Shown here: positions 55,738 to 64,000 of the stretch, piece after piece | How the letters are laid out: each line of letters opens with the position of its first letter | Numbering within the stretch: position 1 is the stretch's first letter | NCBI GenBank assembly: GCA_022828105.1 | Contig: JAJEJC010000007.1 | Coordinates: 454,885 to 518,884 of the forward strand | Direction: 5' to 3' | Source: Dehalococcoidia bacterium | Lineage (GTDB): Bacteria; Chloroflexota; Dehalococcoidia; Bin125 | Length of the DNA: 64,000 nucleotides | Notes under the pieces: model-generated | Told to the model about the DNA's origin: nothing | Databases searched by the model: none | The model's input: the letters and a program-made list of their open reading frames with translations, nothing else | Made by a program: the position numbers and the translations under genes

Positions 55738-57387
55738 TCAGTCGCCGCCGCCGAATGCGGCGCCCGCTCGCCTGTCGCCCGGGGCTCTCCAGGCGGGCCC
55801 CAGCGGACCGTGCTGCTGCAACCGATCCCTGTCCGACACCAACAACGGCAGCTCGACCCCGGCGCGCTCGATCTCGGCGCGGGCCACGCGCCAGAAGTGA
55901 TCGCCGGCCAACGGGTCGTCGAAGGCGAACAGTACGAGCGGCCACGCGCCGTGATCCTGCAGCGGCCGCTTGGATGGGTAGTAACGCAGATAGAGAGCGA
56001 GCTTGGCGGCTATTGTGGAGGGCCGGATCGCACGACGCTCCCATTCGAGGAAGAACGGCTGGTCGCGGCCCTCGCAGCGGAGTACGCCGAAGGCGTCGGG
56101 CTGGACCGAGTAGAGCCGGCCGTCGAGGCGAAAGTAGCGCGAGGCCCGATGCGGCGGATCGAGCTGGCTCAGCTCACCGCCCCGCGAGCGCACCTGGTCA
56201 GCGAGCGCTGCGAGAAACTGGTGCACCGACTCAGTATGTATGAGGTGACGCAAGAGCTGACGGGTTCTCCTGCCGCGCAGGTTGCGCCAGCCGAAGGGGG
56301 CTTCAGGGTCGAGCGAGGCAGCGCTCCAGCGCTTGCGCGCCTGGCCGACCGAGGCGCGGTCACGGCGGGCGAGCAGGGCCAACCCTCGATCGCTGAGCGC
56401 GAGTCTGCGCTGGCCATCGATGCGCGGCGCCGTTACGAGGTCGAGCCGCCCCAGCCCGGCCGTCAGTTGCGAGACCCGGCGGCGGGCAACGCCGAGCAGC
56501 GCGGCCAGGTGGTCGGGCCGGATCCAGGGCCAGTCGCCGACCAGGTCGAGGGACCGCTTCTCGGATGTCTTGAGCCGGACGGGAAGCAGGCGGTCGGGTT
56601 CGCTGCCCCCCGTCCGGGCGGCCAGCGGTCGGGGCGGCTGAGACCGCCGGGGTGTCCGTTCGACCGTCCACTGACCCTCGGGCCGGACGTAGCCGAGCGC
56701 CTCCGTGAGGCTGAGCGCGCGGCCGCCCGAGGGCGTCCGCCAGATCGGAGCCTCGCCGGACTCGCGGGCGGCGTCGCGTTCGAGCGCGATGAAACACGCG
56801 ATCTGCGTGCTGCGCAGCAAGCGCCGGGCCTGGCGGAAGCGGACCTCGTCGGGCACGAGCAGCAGCGCGCCCGAGTAGGCCGGTCCATCGCGCAGCCGGC
56901 CGATGCGCACGGTGAACGCGGTCCGGTCCAGCGTCGGGCCCCAGCGGACCACGGCCAGGCTGCGCGCCCCGGAGAGCGCGAAGGCGGCGTCGGCCGGCTG
57001 CGAGCGGTACCAGCGCAGCCGCGGCGGGCCCTCGATCTCGGCCAACGCGGAGCCGAGTCGGTAGATCACGGCGACCGCGTCGATCCGCCGGAGCAAGGTC
57101 TGCCGCCATTGCTCGGAGACGGGATAGTCGCGCAGGACGGCCTCGCCGCTCCGGTCCTCGTTGGCGGCCAGCTGCTCGATTCCGTCGGCGGTGAGCAGGA
57201 ACCGGCGGGTGGGACGGATCAGCTCCGAGGCGTGAGCCAGGTCCTCGACCAGGCCCGCGCGCTGGAGACCGGCGAGGCGCTGATAGACGGCGCGCTCGGA
57301 CCAGCGCGAGAGGCGGGCCAGCTCGATCCGGTCGGCGAGCGGCGCCTCGGCCGCGAGGCGCAGCAGGTCGCGCTCGATCTCCCTCAT
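55738..57387 (-). CDS. Replication-relaxation family protein
   Basis: A 549-residue protein with two winged-helix parts, near residues 15-70 (LARLSRWSERAVYQRLAGLQ) and 290-345 (LAALLGVARRRVSQLTAGL, LALSDRGLALLARRDRAS), and a C-terminal nuclease-like domain typical of replication-relaxation proteins (YSVQPDAFGVLRCEG, FFLEWERRAIRPSTIAAKL, LYLRYYPSK). Named after plasmid replication functions; actual activity unclear. It is divergent from the HTH gene at 57718. The space 55498-55737 upstream of the RM gene has no gene. Confidence 0.78.
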   Translation of the reverse strand: MREIERDLLRLAAEAPLADRIELARLSRWSERAVYQRLAGLQRAGLVEDLAHASELIRPTRRFLLTADGIEQLAANEDRSGEAVLRDYPVSEQWRQTLLRRIDAVAVIYRLGSALAEIEGPPRLRWYRSQPADAAFALSGARSLAVVRWGPTLDRTAFTVRIGRLRDGPAYSGALLLVPDEVRFRQARRLLRSTQIACFIALERDAARESGEAPIWRTPSGGRALSLTEALGYVRPEGQWTVERTPRRSQPPRPLAARTGGSEPDRLLPVRLKTSEKRSLDLVGDWPWIRPDHLAALLGVARRRVSQLTAGLGRLDLVTAPRIDGQRRLALSDRGLALLARRDRASVGQARKRWSAASLDPEAPFGWRNLRGRRTRQLLRHLIHTESVHQFLAALADQVRSRGGELSQLDPPHRASRYFRLDGRLYSVQPDAFGVLRCEGRDQPFFLEWERRAIRPSTIAAKLALYLRYYPSKRPLQDHGAWPLVLFAFDDPLAGDHFWRVARAEIERAGVELPLLVSDRDRLQQHGPLGPAWRAPGDRRAGAAFGGGD

Positions 57388-57717
57388 CTACCGGCCTTCC
57401 ATCGGGCCCCAATCGACCTCTTCACGGCGGCGGGAAGTGTGTTTCAGGATGCCTCGCAGCTTATCCGAACGGATATGCTTCATAGATAACATTGGCCACT
57501 GCCGGACACGAGTTGTCCGGGCCTCGAGAACGGAGTCGTGTACAAGGAAAGGGAACTGTTGAACAGTGTCCGGCAGTTGGCGGCGCCCAGTGTTTTACCG
57601 AGCGGACGCGGTTTCTGGACAGCAATCGGCCAAGAAGTTTCTGCGCGGGCCGGCTGCACGGGGTTTGGCCAGCGGCAGGACAACGGCGGTGACTGCCGGA
57701 CAGGATTGGAGGCCTGG
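57388..57717. promoter_or_regulatory. Divergent regulatory region with repeated CTGCCGGACA boxes
   Basis: A 330-nt spacer between the divergent replication-relaxation and HTH genes. It has three exact copies of a 10-mer: CTGCCGGACA at 57499-57508, inverted as TGTCCGGCAG at 57567-57576, and direct again at 57693-57702; TGTCCGG also occurs at 57514. ACTGTTGAACAGT, a near palindrome, lies just before the middle copy. Candidate operators for the adjacent HTH protein. Confidence 0.5.
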
Positions 57718-58659
57718 ATGAACGGCGATGGATCGACTGAGCGGGGGGCGGGGACGGGCCCGGTGAGTGGTCCGGCGACGGTCCCGCCGGTGACGGGGGA
57801 GGGGCAGCTCTGGGCCCTCCTACAGGACCTGGTGGAGCGGGAGGGCCGGGACGCGGCGGCTGAGCGGCTGGGCCTGAGCGAGCGGACCATCCGGCGCACC
57901 CTGACGGACCGGCACCTGAGCCGGCGGATGACCGAGGCGCTGCTTCGAGAACGCGACAGACGGCGTGCGGAGCAGGGCTTGGAGGTGGAAGAACACGAGC
58001 AACCGGAACAGGGAGAACAGCTGGAGCGTCGTCTGACCGCCCTGGAGACGGAGTTCAATGACTGGGTCAATGTGCTGTGCGCCGACTTGGTCACGCAGGG
58101 AATGGAGTTGAGGTCGGTGCAGCAGCGGCTGGGGCTCAGCTGGGGCAAGACCCGCGGCCTGACACCCGACCGCCGCCTCCCCCCGAGGATCCACCCGCAG
58201 CTGGTCACGGTCGAGCCGGCGCCCGGCGACGCCGAAGTCTACCGCGAGGCCCTGCCGCTGGTCGCCGAGTGGCGGCGCACGCTGCGCGACCTGGACGAGG
58301 TTCCCCACACCTTGGCCTGGCTCAGACTGCAGGAGCGGCTGCTAGTCGTGGAGATCGAACTGCTCGACGACCACCGTCTGACCCTGCCTCCCACGGAGCT
58401 CCCCTGGGACGAGGTGCGGCGGCATGACGAACTGCGTCTGCGCCAGCGCGAACTGGCGGACTTGCGCCGGCAGCTCGCCTGGACCCAGGTCCTGCACATG
58501 CTCGCGCGGATCGCGACCGTCGGCTTGTGGGGCCGGGCGCCGAGCCTGGAACGGCAGTTGCGGCAAGGGCTGCGGTCTCGACAGGTCTCGCTGCTGCCGC
58601 CGCCGGCACCGCCCGCTGGGGTGGACGACGAGGCTGCGGAGAAGGGCAGCGATGGCTGA
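57718..58659 (+). CDS. HTH protein paired with the replication-relaxation gene
   Basis: A 313-residue protein; the ATG at 57718 follows TTGGAGG by 5 nt. An HTH is seen at residues 45-75 (AAAERLGLSERTIRRTLTDRHLSRRMTEALL), then a charged coiled coil (85-120), a second possible HTH (SVQQRLGLSWGKTRG) and helical regions. Its HTH block corresponds to the N-terminal module of the fused protein at 61930 (RTADKFGVSRYTLWRV). The C-terminus is Pro-rich. The following 58660-59135 stretch has no supported gene. Confidence 0.6.
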   Translation: MNGDGSTERGAGTGPVSGPATVPPVTGEGQLWALLQDLVEREGRDAAAERLGLSERTIRRTLTDRHLSRRMTEALLRERDRRRAEQGLEVEEHEQPEQGEQLERRLTALETEFNDWVNVLCADLVTQGMELRSVQQRLGLSWGKTRGLTPDRRLPPRIHPQLVTVEPAPGDAEVYREALPLVAEWRRTLRDLDEVPHTLAWLRLQERLLVVEIELLDDHRLTLPPTELPWDEVRRHDELRLRQRELADLRRQLAWTQVLHMLARIATVGLWGRAPSLERQLRQGLRSRQVSLLPPPAPPAGVDDEAAEKGSDG

Positions 58660-59135
58660 TCGCCCAGTGGGACGCTCGCCCGCGGCGAAAGGAACGGCGG
58701 CGGTCGGCCTCCGACCTGTGTGACGCTTACTCAGTGAGTCTCGAAGCTGGATCAGAGCCACACGAATCTTCGCGCGGAGGTGCTGGACATGTCCCTCGGG
58801 TCGCCCAGTGACCGACCGAGTGTCCGAGCCCGAGACGGAACGCAAGTCGGCGTGCTTCATCCTGAGTGGGTGCGATCCCAGCGCCGACGCTTGCAACCGG
58901 AATCGCAGCGACGAGTCCTGCCACCCCAACTGACTCGTGACCCTCTTTAGGCGCTGCCACCGCGATGTGCCCCGGGCGGACCCCTGCAACGCTACTGAGC
59001 GAATCCAGGATCCGCCGCTGTCGAAGCCGATCGATGCCGCGCGAAAGCGGACACAGAGACTAGCCGCGATGTACACGTAACCGCCCTACCGCGGGGTCCA
59101 AATCAGTCGCTTCAGGTGACGCGCGGGCGCTTGCC

Positions 59136-59456
59136 CTACCCCCCGTCGCGCTGCCACTCGTGGAGCGCGGTGTTGGTCCAGAACGTCGCCTCCGTGTGCG
59201 CCAAGGCCGCAGCAGCGGCTACGAGTTGGGCGGCCGCCGCGCGTCGCGTCTCCCGGCGCGCTTGCCACGCTTCGGTGTCGTCTGCGCCTCGGAGCTCGTC
59301 CCGGTCCGTCTCTTCCCAGTAATCGACTAGGCCTAACACGGCTTGGTCTAGCTTCTCCGAGTAGCTGTCCAGGTAGTCGCCGAACGACCCGTCGAACGCA
59401 CTCAGGTAGCGGTCGGCCATCTCGTCGCTCAACTTCGACATTTCCTCCGGCGTCAT
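59136..59456 (-). CDS. Small acidic hypothetical protein
   Basis: A 106-residue protein read from the ATG at 59456: helical and acidic at the start (MTPEEMSKLSDEMADRYL), with an alanine-rich C-terminal helix and a TFWTNTALHEWQRDGG end. The shape, an acidic helical bundle, would fit a phage- or plasmid-type small protein, but no family is recognised. Alone on its strand. Confidence 0.45.
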   Translation of the reverse strand: MTPEEMSKLSDEMADRYLSAFDGSFGDYLDSYSEKLDQAVLGLVDYWEETDRDELRGADDTEAWQARRETRRAAAAQLVAAAAALAHTEATFWTNTALHEWQRDGG

Positions 59457-60298
59457 CGTTCGGTCCTCTCGCTCAGTCGGGTCGTCATCGCTCGCTCCAA
59501 TCAGAGTAAGCCGCAAGAAGGCGGGCGAAACAGAGGCGTATGGAATCGTGGATGGGGTGTTGAACCGATAGCCGAGGGAGGTCTGCGATGCCCGGCGCGG
59601 CGGACAACGTCGCACGGAAGGGGATCGACCTCACTGTCGACGAGCGACGACCCTGTCCGAACGGCTATGCACGGTCCGCGTCAAACCGGCCTTCCGTCCG
59701 GACTACGCGCGAATCTTCACAGGCCCGGGTACCGTCGGCGCGTTGCCCAGTGACGCCGCCAACGGAACAAACAACGGCGCAACGCCCCACCGAGCAGTCA
59801 ACGCCGGTGCGCTGCGGGCACCCACGCCACGGCAACTCACCCGCTGGAGAGCCATCCAGAAGGCGCGACAACTCAGGATCTCGCCCGCAACCGTGAGCAA
59901 CGACGTCCGCACCAACGGCGTGTCTGGACGCACATACGGCCCTGTGTCATCCTCACTGGAGAGAATCGACCCTGACGGAATCGCTGCTCAGTTGAACGGA
60001 TCAAGTCGCTGCTCTTCGACAATCAACAATGGATGCACCCACGCCAGCAACACAGCGCCGGGCCTCGGCGGCGGCCTTTCATCAAGGCGCTATCGTGGAA
60101 AACCTGCGAACCAAGACGGTAGATGGGAAGGCCTCAGGACTGCCGAGGAAGATGGGGAATGCCGACTGCGAAAGGCAGGCATGGCAGCTGGCGCACAGAG
60201 GCGGGGTCGCATGACATCTCTACTTCTCAAGACTTCACCCGTACTCCGGCGGAGCGAACGACTGCGCCCGCGTTAGCCCCCAGTCGGGTCACCTCAGA
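59457..60298. other. Long stretch without a supported gene
   Basis: Several open frames overlap here on both strands, but none has a convincing ribosome site and family pattern. A piece near 59840-59930 (plus strand) encodes LRISPATVSNDVRTNGVSG, reminiscent of an HTH, and may be the leftover of a regulator gene. Otherwise nothing recognised. Confidence 0.4.
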
Positions 60299-61759
60299 GT
60301 GAGTTCAGAGTACGGGACGTGGCACGACTATCAAGAAGCCGTGGCCGCTGCGTTCAGGGAACTCGGCTGCAGCGCGGAAGTGGACAAGACCGTGACGGGC
60401 GCTCGCGGTCGGCACAAGATCGACGTCTATGTGACGTTTGAGAAGTTCGGACAGGAGTGTCGTTGGATCATTGAGACCAAGCTCCGGGCGAGGCCAGTGG
60501 ACAAGTCTGTGGTCCAGACCCTGCAGAGCATCGTTCAGAACGTTGGCGCAGACCGCGGAGTCATATTCTCGGAGAGTGGGTTTCAATCCGGTGCCTCCGC
60601 AGCGTCTCAGAGTACGAACATCCTCCTGCAAGACTCACTCGAGGACTTCAGGAGGACAGCGCACCTGCACTTGTCCCGCATCCCACTGATTCTCGAAGAA
60701 TCGGCCGAACAGGATGCCCCTCCCGTCTACGTCTTCCCCAACGGCTACCAACCCCATCACGTCCTCGAACACAACGGGCGGTTGTTCGTGAGCAACTGGG
60801 TCGGTCCTCAAGGCGGGAACATCGCGATCATCAACCCGACCGACCGGGCGATAGAGGGCATCGTCGAGCTCGACAAGTATGAGCGGCGGCGGCCGGACGA
60901 CGGGAGACGGACGATACGGCAACATCCACCGGGCAACGTTGCCTGCGCCGATGGCAAGCTGTTCGTCGGGCAGGTGTTATCGGAATTCGTGCTCGTCATT
61001 GACATCGACACACAGTCGATCGTCAAGAGGATCCCGATTCCCGGTGGCGGCGAAGGAGCGATCGTGGCTTCGCCCGATGGTCGTCAGGTTTACTTCGCCA
61101 GCAACAAGGTTCCTTCACTCTTCATCATCGACAGCGCGACCTACGAGTATTCGGCGGTCGACTACCCGGGGGGCGGTCGCGGCAGCCTCTCAGTTCGTCC
61201 TCATCCGTCCAAGCCCCTGCTCTACGTCGGGCTCCAACGAGGCGGCTCGGATGAGGGCGTCACCTATCCGGGAGGGAACTCGTTCCTGGCAGTCTACGAC
61301 CTGGGACGGCGCCGCTATGTAGGTAATGTCTATCTGGCTGAAGTAGACAACGGGCGAAGCGACGACGGTACGCCCATCGATCTGACGTTCGATGAAGCGG
61401 ACTCATGCCTCTACGTGGGCATGTTCCAGTCCTTGCGAGGGATCTGCCGTGTCGATGAACTGGGCGGAGAGCTGCTGGGCGAATTCCGGTTCGCACCGAA
61501 CTCCAGGAACAGGCATTTCCCTTGGGTCGATCCACTATCACAGGCTCTCTATCGAGACAAGCTGCTCTCAGTGAATAGCAACAACCGTGAACTCGTCACG
61601 CTGGACAAGCGCTCTGGCCGCGTCGAACGCTCCGTGTACCTCGGTGAAGCGCCGAACGGACCGCGTTCTGTGTTGGTCTTCGGCGACCTCGCAATCATTA
61701 GCTACCCGGAGCGTGGGGGGCTCATCTTCCACGATCTCGCGTCCACGAGTACAGACTGA
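60299..61759 (+). CDS. Mrr-like restriction nuclease fused to a YVTN/NHL-type beta-propeller
   Basis: A 486-residue two-domain protein; GTG start at 60299. Residues 1-130 resemble an Mrr-type PD-(D/E)XK nuclease: YQEAVAAAFRELGCSAEVDK, Asp42 in HKIDVYV, Glu59-Thr-Lys61 in WIIETKLRARPV, then QTLQSIVQNVGADRGVIFSE. Residues 140-486 form a beta-propeller: FPNGYQPHHVLEHNGRLFVSN, ACADGKLFVGQ, IVASPDGRQVYFAS, SVRPHPSKPLLYVG, LTFDEADSCLYVGM. Mrr domains cut modified or foreign DNA; propellers bind ligands or proteins. The fusion suggests a sensor-nuclease defence protein (inference). A recombinase remnant follows directly. Confidence 0.75.
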   Translation: MSSEYGTWHDYQEAVAAAFRELGCSAEVDKTVTGARGRHKIDVYVTFEKFGQECRWIIETKLRARPVDKSVVQTLQSIVQNVGADRGVIFSESGFQSGASAASQSTNILLQDSLEDFRRTAHLHLSRIPLILEESAEQDAPPVYVFPNGYQPHHVLEHNGRLFVSNWVGPQGGNIAIINPTDRAIEGIVELDKYERRRPDDGRRTIRQHPPGNVACADGKLFVGQVLSEFVLVIDIDTQSIVKRIPIPGGGEGAIVASPDGRQVYFASNKVPSLFIIDSATYEYSAVDYPGGGRGSLSVRPHPSKPLLYVGLQRGGSDEGVTYPGGNSFLAVYDLGRRRYVGNVYLAEVDNGRSDDGTPIDLTFDEADSCLYVGMFQSLRGICRVDELGGELLGEFRFAPNSRNRHFPWVDPLSQALYRDKLLSVNSNNRELVTLDKRSGRVERSVYLGEAPNGPRSVLVFGDLAIISYPERGGLIFHDLASTSTD

Positions 61760-61764
61760 TTTGC

Positions 61765-61929
61765 AAAGCCTTCAGTCAGAGCCACTTGAGTGGCATCTTT
61801 GCGTCCAATCAGGTTGTCTTCTCGCATCGGGTTCGTGTAGCGGATCACGGCCCGGCCGGGTTCCACGTCGATCCGCTTGATGGAAGTTTTCGGGTACGTC
61901 TTCGATTCGGTGAACCCGGCTTGGTGCTT
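61765..61929 (-). pseudogene. Remnant of a serine recombinase C-terminus
   Basis: Minus-strand reading gives FTESKTYPKTSIKRIDVEPG and RAVIRYTNPMREDNLIGRKD, matching ITESKAFLRTFIKRIDVEPG and RAVINYTIPMPEDSPIGRTD of the intact recombinase at 46417. DNA similarity is obvious over about 61790-61910 (GATCACGGCCCGGCCGGG is shared exactly). About 50 residues remain, and the catalytic part is missing. Confidence 0.75.
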
Positions 61930-63486
61930 CTATTGCGACGCGATGACTCGGAGCGCGATGCCGATGTAGGTGCCGTCCTCCGCCTGCTGCGGCGTCCAGC
62001 GGTCGAGCATGGGCCCGACGGCGGCGCGGTCGCGGCGGGCGAGGTAGGTCAGGCCGTGGTCGGAGAGGAGGTAGCCGTAGGGCTCCCGTTGAACCAACCC
62101 TAGCTCTCGCAGCGAGCGCAGCACCTCGTTGCTGCGGTGCACTCCGACGCCTCCGAGCAGACCGGCGAGCTGCTGGGGCGAGCAGAACGGCCAGTCGGCG
62201 AGCAGGTCAAGCACACGCTTCTCGGCGCGGCTGAGTGCTATGGCTAGCGCTTGTTCAAGTTGCTCGGCCGGCTCCGGCAGGCCGGCGCGAACGTCCTCCT
62301 TGGGATGCCGTCCGCTACCGACGTAGAGGCGTCGAAACGCGTCCGGGGATCGATGCACACGGCTGACGATCGCAGAGAGCGTAACGTTGGGCATCACTGT
62401 CGGTGTTGCAGCGAACCCGTAACCGCCTTGCTGCCAGACCTCGGACTCTCCCTTGCCAGCGATGATCTCGCCCGTCACGGCGACGAACGTCTGCTGGTGA
62501 TCGTGCGGGTCGGCGATGGCACGCAGGGCGCGACGCATGTCTTGCTCGGAGTCGGTGAGCACCAGCGTGACCATGGGACGCACACGAACGCCCAAGCGCT
62601 CGATCGTCCTGAGGCGATAGCGCAGGCTGGCGGCAGTCAGCATCGGGCCTTGCCGCACTACTCCAATCGTGCAGCCGCTGGACACCCGAACCAGCATGTC
62701 GTACGGCCCGGAGCGCCCGTGCTCAACTCTCACCCGGCTGCGACCGGCAGCGGCCTCGAAATCGCCGATCATCGCGGCGAAGGCGTACAGCACGGCGACG
62801 GCGTCGAGACTCTCGGCGAAGAGCCGGAACCAGTGCTTCGAGACAGGGTATCGTTGCAGGACTCGCTGGATGTGGGTCTCGCCACCGGCAAAGGCGATGA
62901 TGCCCGCCTCCGTCGGGAAGAATCGGCGCTGCGGTCGTTCGCCGAGCATCGCCAGTCGGTGGGGACGAGAATCTATCAGACCACGCTTAGCCATCCTCAC
63001 GAGGCGCTCTCGCAGCGTGGTCGCTGGCATGTCGGTCAGCGATGACAGCTCCGCGACCGTCGTCAGCGGCGCCTCGCAGAGCAACCGCAGCGTCTCTGAC
63101 TCGACCGTGGACAAGCCTCGCCTCGTGGCAGATGGTGACGCAGGAGAATGGCGTCGTCGGACGCGGTCCGTCTGCCACTTGAGCAGCATCGGGGAGGCGC
63201 CGTGCTCAGCAGTAACAGCCGCCATCAACCGCGGGCTAAAGTGATCCGACCAGATCACCCGCCACAGGGTGTACCGCGAGACGCCGAACTTGTCAGCCGT
63301 CCGTTGATGCCCACGCCGCAGCGAACAGGCCCGCAGATACTCGCGCACTGTCTTGGTCAACTCCGGAGTCCGCGTTGCCGTCGCTGCCAGTTGCTCGAAC
63401 CTCCACAAGTCTCTCGATAGCTCGAGTGTGCACAGCGAGAGCGGCGTCCACAATGGCGTCCGCGTCGGGTGTGGCGGATTTAGCAC
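61930..63486 (-). CDS. HTH-replication-relaxation fusion protein, C-terminally truncated
   Basis: 518 residues from a GTG at 63486. Residues 55-100 form an HTH module (RTADKFGVSRYTLWRVIWSD) similar to the separate protein at 57718. Residues 125-515 match the first 60-65% of the protein at 55738: winged helices ELSSLTDMPATTLRERLVRM and LAGLLGGVGVHRSNEVLRSL, then LSDHGLTYLARRDRAAVG. The C-terminal nuclease-like domain is absent: the frame stops at 61930, directly against the recombinase remnant, so the gene was probably cut by recombination. Likely non-functional or altered. Confidence 0.65.
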   Translation of the reverse strand: MLNPPHPTRTPLWTPLSLCTLELSRDLWRFEQLAATATRTPELTKTVREYLRACSLRRGHQRTADKFGVSRYTLWRVIWSDHFSPRLMAAVTAEHGASPMLLKWQTDRVRRRHSPASPSATRRGLSTVESETLRLLCEAPLTTVAELSSLTDMPATTLRERLVRMAKRGLIDSRPHRLAMLGERPQRRFFPTEAGIIAFAGGETHIQRVLQRYPVSKHWFRLFAESLDAVAVLYAFAAMIGDFEAAAGRSRVRVEHGRSGPYDMLVRVSSGCTIGVVRQGPMLTAASLRYRLRTIERLGVRVRPMVTLVLTDSEQDMRRALRAIADPHDHQQTFVAVTGEIIAGKGESEVWQQGGYGFAATPTVMPNVTLSAIVSRVHRSPDAFRRLYVGSGRHPKEDVRAGLPEPAEQLEQALAIALSRAEKRVLDLLADWPFCSPQQLAGLLGGVGVHRSNEVLRSLRELGLVQREPYGYLLSDHGLTYLARRDRAAVGPMLDRWTPQQAEDGTYIGIALRVIASQ

Positions 63487-63550
63487 CCTCGCTAAGGCTC
63501 GGAGGCCGATATGCTCAGAGCACCAAGGCGCTCAACGGAAGGGCCCTGCC

Positions 63551-63829
63551 ATGACGCTCCGTCGACCCGCCGATGAAGTCGCCCGTCTCGGCGACGAAAT
63601 CTACGACCGCGAGATCCGCCCGCTAGTCGAGGCCGAGCATCACGGCGAGTACGTGGCCATTGACGTCGACAGCGGCTCATGGGGACTCGCCGCCGACCTT
63701 CGAGAGGCGCGTCATCGACTGCGCTCGCTCCGACCGCAGGCCAACGACGTATGGCTGCTTCGTGTCGGACACCAGGCGTTGCACCATTTTGGCGGCCGTC
63801 CGTTAGGGGGCGCAAGGGACCAACAGTGA
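63551..63829 (+). CDS. Small protein paired with an aspartic protease
   Basis: A 92-residue protein read from the ATG at 63551 (MTLRRPADEVARLGDEIYDR; then EHHGEYVAIDVDSGSWGLAAD and WLLRVGHQALHHFGG). Small proteins of this kind often precede clan AA protease genes in bacteria, in the manner of an antitoxin-like partner, though no activity is established. The stop overlaps the next start (GTGA). Divergent from the fusion gene at 63486. Confidence 0.65.
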   Translation: MTLRRPADEVARLGDEIYDREIRPLVEAEHHGEYVAIDVDSGSWGLAADLREARHRLRSLRPQANDVWLLRVGHQALHHFGGRPLGGARDQQ

Positions 63830-64000
63830 TCGAGGGCGTGGTCAACGAGAGCCTGGAGGCGGTCATTGCGCTCACGATCGAAGGGCCTGGCGGGCAACCC
63901 CGATCGATTGACGCGGTTGTTGATACGGGCTTCGGCGGATTCCTCACCTTGCCGCCGAGGCTCATTGATGAGTTGGGTCTGCAGTTCGAAGGCGTGGGGA
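63826..64000 (+). CDS. Clan AA aspartic protease, amino-terminal part (cut by window edge)
   Basis: The first 58 residues of a retroviral-type single-domain aspartic protease, starting at a GTG that overlaps the previous stop. It opens MIEGVVNESLEAVIALTIEG and contains the catalytic triad VVDTGFGGFLTLP (Asp-Thr-Gly), then LIDELGLQF. The rest lies beyond the right edge. Such proteins dimerise and are common beside small antitoxin-like genes. Confidence 0.82.
   Translation, partial: MIEGVVNESLEAVIALTIEGPGGQPRSIDAVVDTGFGGFLTLPPRLIDELGLQFEGVG

Noticed and set aside
55810-57489. A 559-codon open frame on the plus strand
   Set aside because: It is the antisense of the replication-relaxation gene, has GC-rich repetitive composition and no recognisable domain. 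Long antisense frames are expected at this G+C.
59743-60276. A 177-codon plus-strand frame
   Set aside because: No ribosome site or coherent domain beyond a short HTH-like piece; composition looks non-coding.

Overview
The window is a stretch of high-GC bacterial chromosome (visibly over 60% G+C in most genes, lower in one patch near 44.2-45.4 kb). Gene content fits a free-living, probably aerobic marine or soil bacterium: family III CoA transferase, several SDRs, crotonase, thiolase-like/DUF35 pair, P450, Cu/Zn- and Ni-type superoxide dismutases, and a very large SwmB-type surface protein. The coaD-linked coiled-coil gene, the compact trp-aro cluster and the replication-relaxation genes suggest a Chloroflexota bacterium (SAR202/Dehalococcoidia-like). 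That assignment is an inference; no rRNA gene is present to test it.

Layout. 0-9.2 kb: cytochrome P450 (cut by the left edge), alpha/beta hydrolase, AIM24 and TauE/SafE genes, priA, a CoA transferase, and greA-lysS. 9.2-14 kb: a plus-strand operon with HtrA-type protease, an anchored GH18-like protein, rsmD, coaD and a coiled-coil protein, joined by overlapping stop/start codons. 14-24.9 kb: a minus-strand aromatic amino acid cluster in the order trpE, NUDIX-CMD fusion, CMD, trpG, trpD, trpC, trpF, trpB, CPBP protease, trpA, aroH, aroF, with a recognisable promoter and a possible leader peptide before trpE. 25.0-25.2 kb: a divergent, attenuator-like leader before birA. 26-33.3 kb: a 2412-residue repeat protein with three near-identical 630-bp units. 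33.3-44 kb: metabolic genes (crotonase, SDRs, MetE-like, phosphoesterase, thiolase-like plus DUF35), a frameshifted higB with higA, a drug-type ABC exporter, sodC and sodN.

44.3-64 kb is an accessory region. It holds a DUF3800 gene with its own promoter and a three-way-junction RNA leader, an HTH gene with a decayed copy, a large serine recombinase, a 4-TM protein, a DUF2726-like nuclease between an MmeI-like restriction-modification gene and a duplicate of that gene's 3' end, two replication-relaxation genes (one fused to an HTH module and truncated), an Mrr-like nuclease fused to a beta-propeller, and a small protein/aspartic protease pair. A recombinase tail fragment at 61.8 kb matches the intact recombinase at 46.4 kb, so recombinase activity probably shaped the segment between them.

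Best candidates for something undescribed: the leader at 25037-25198, the promoter/structured-RNA/DUF3800 unit at 44300-45290, and the nuclease-propeller protein at 60299-61759.
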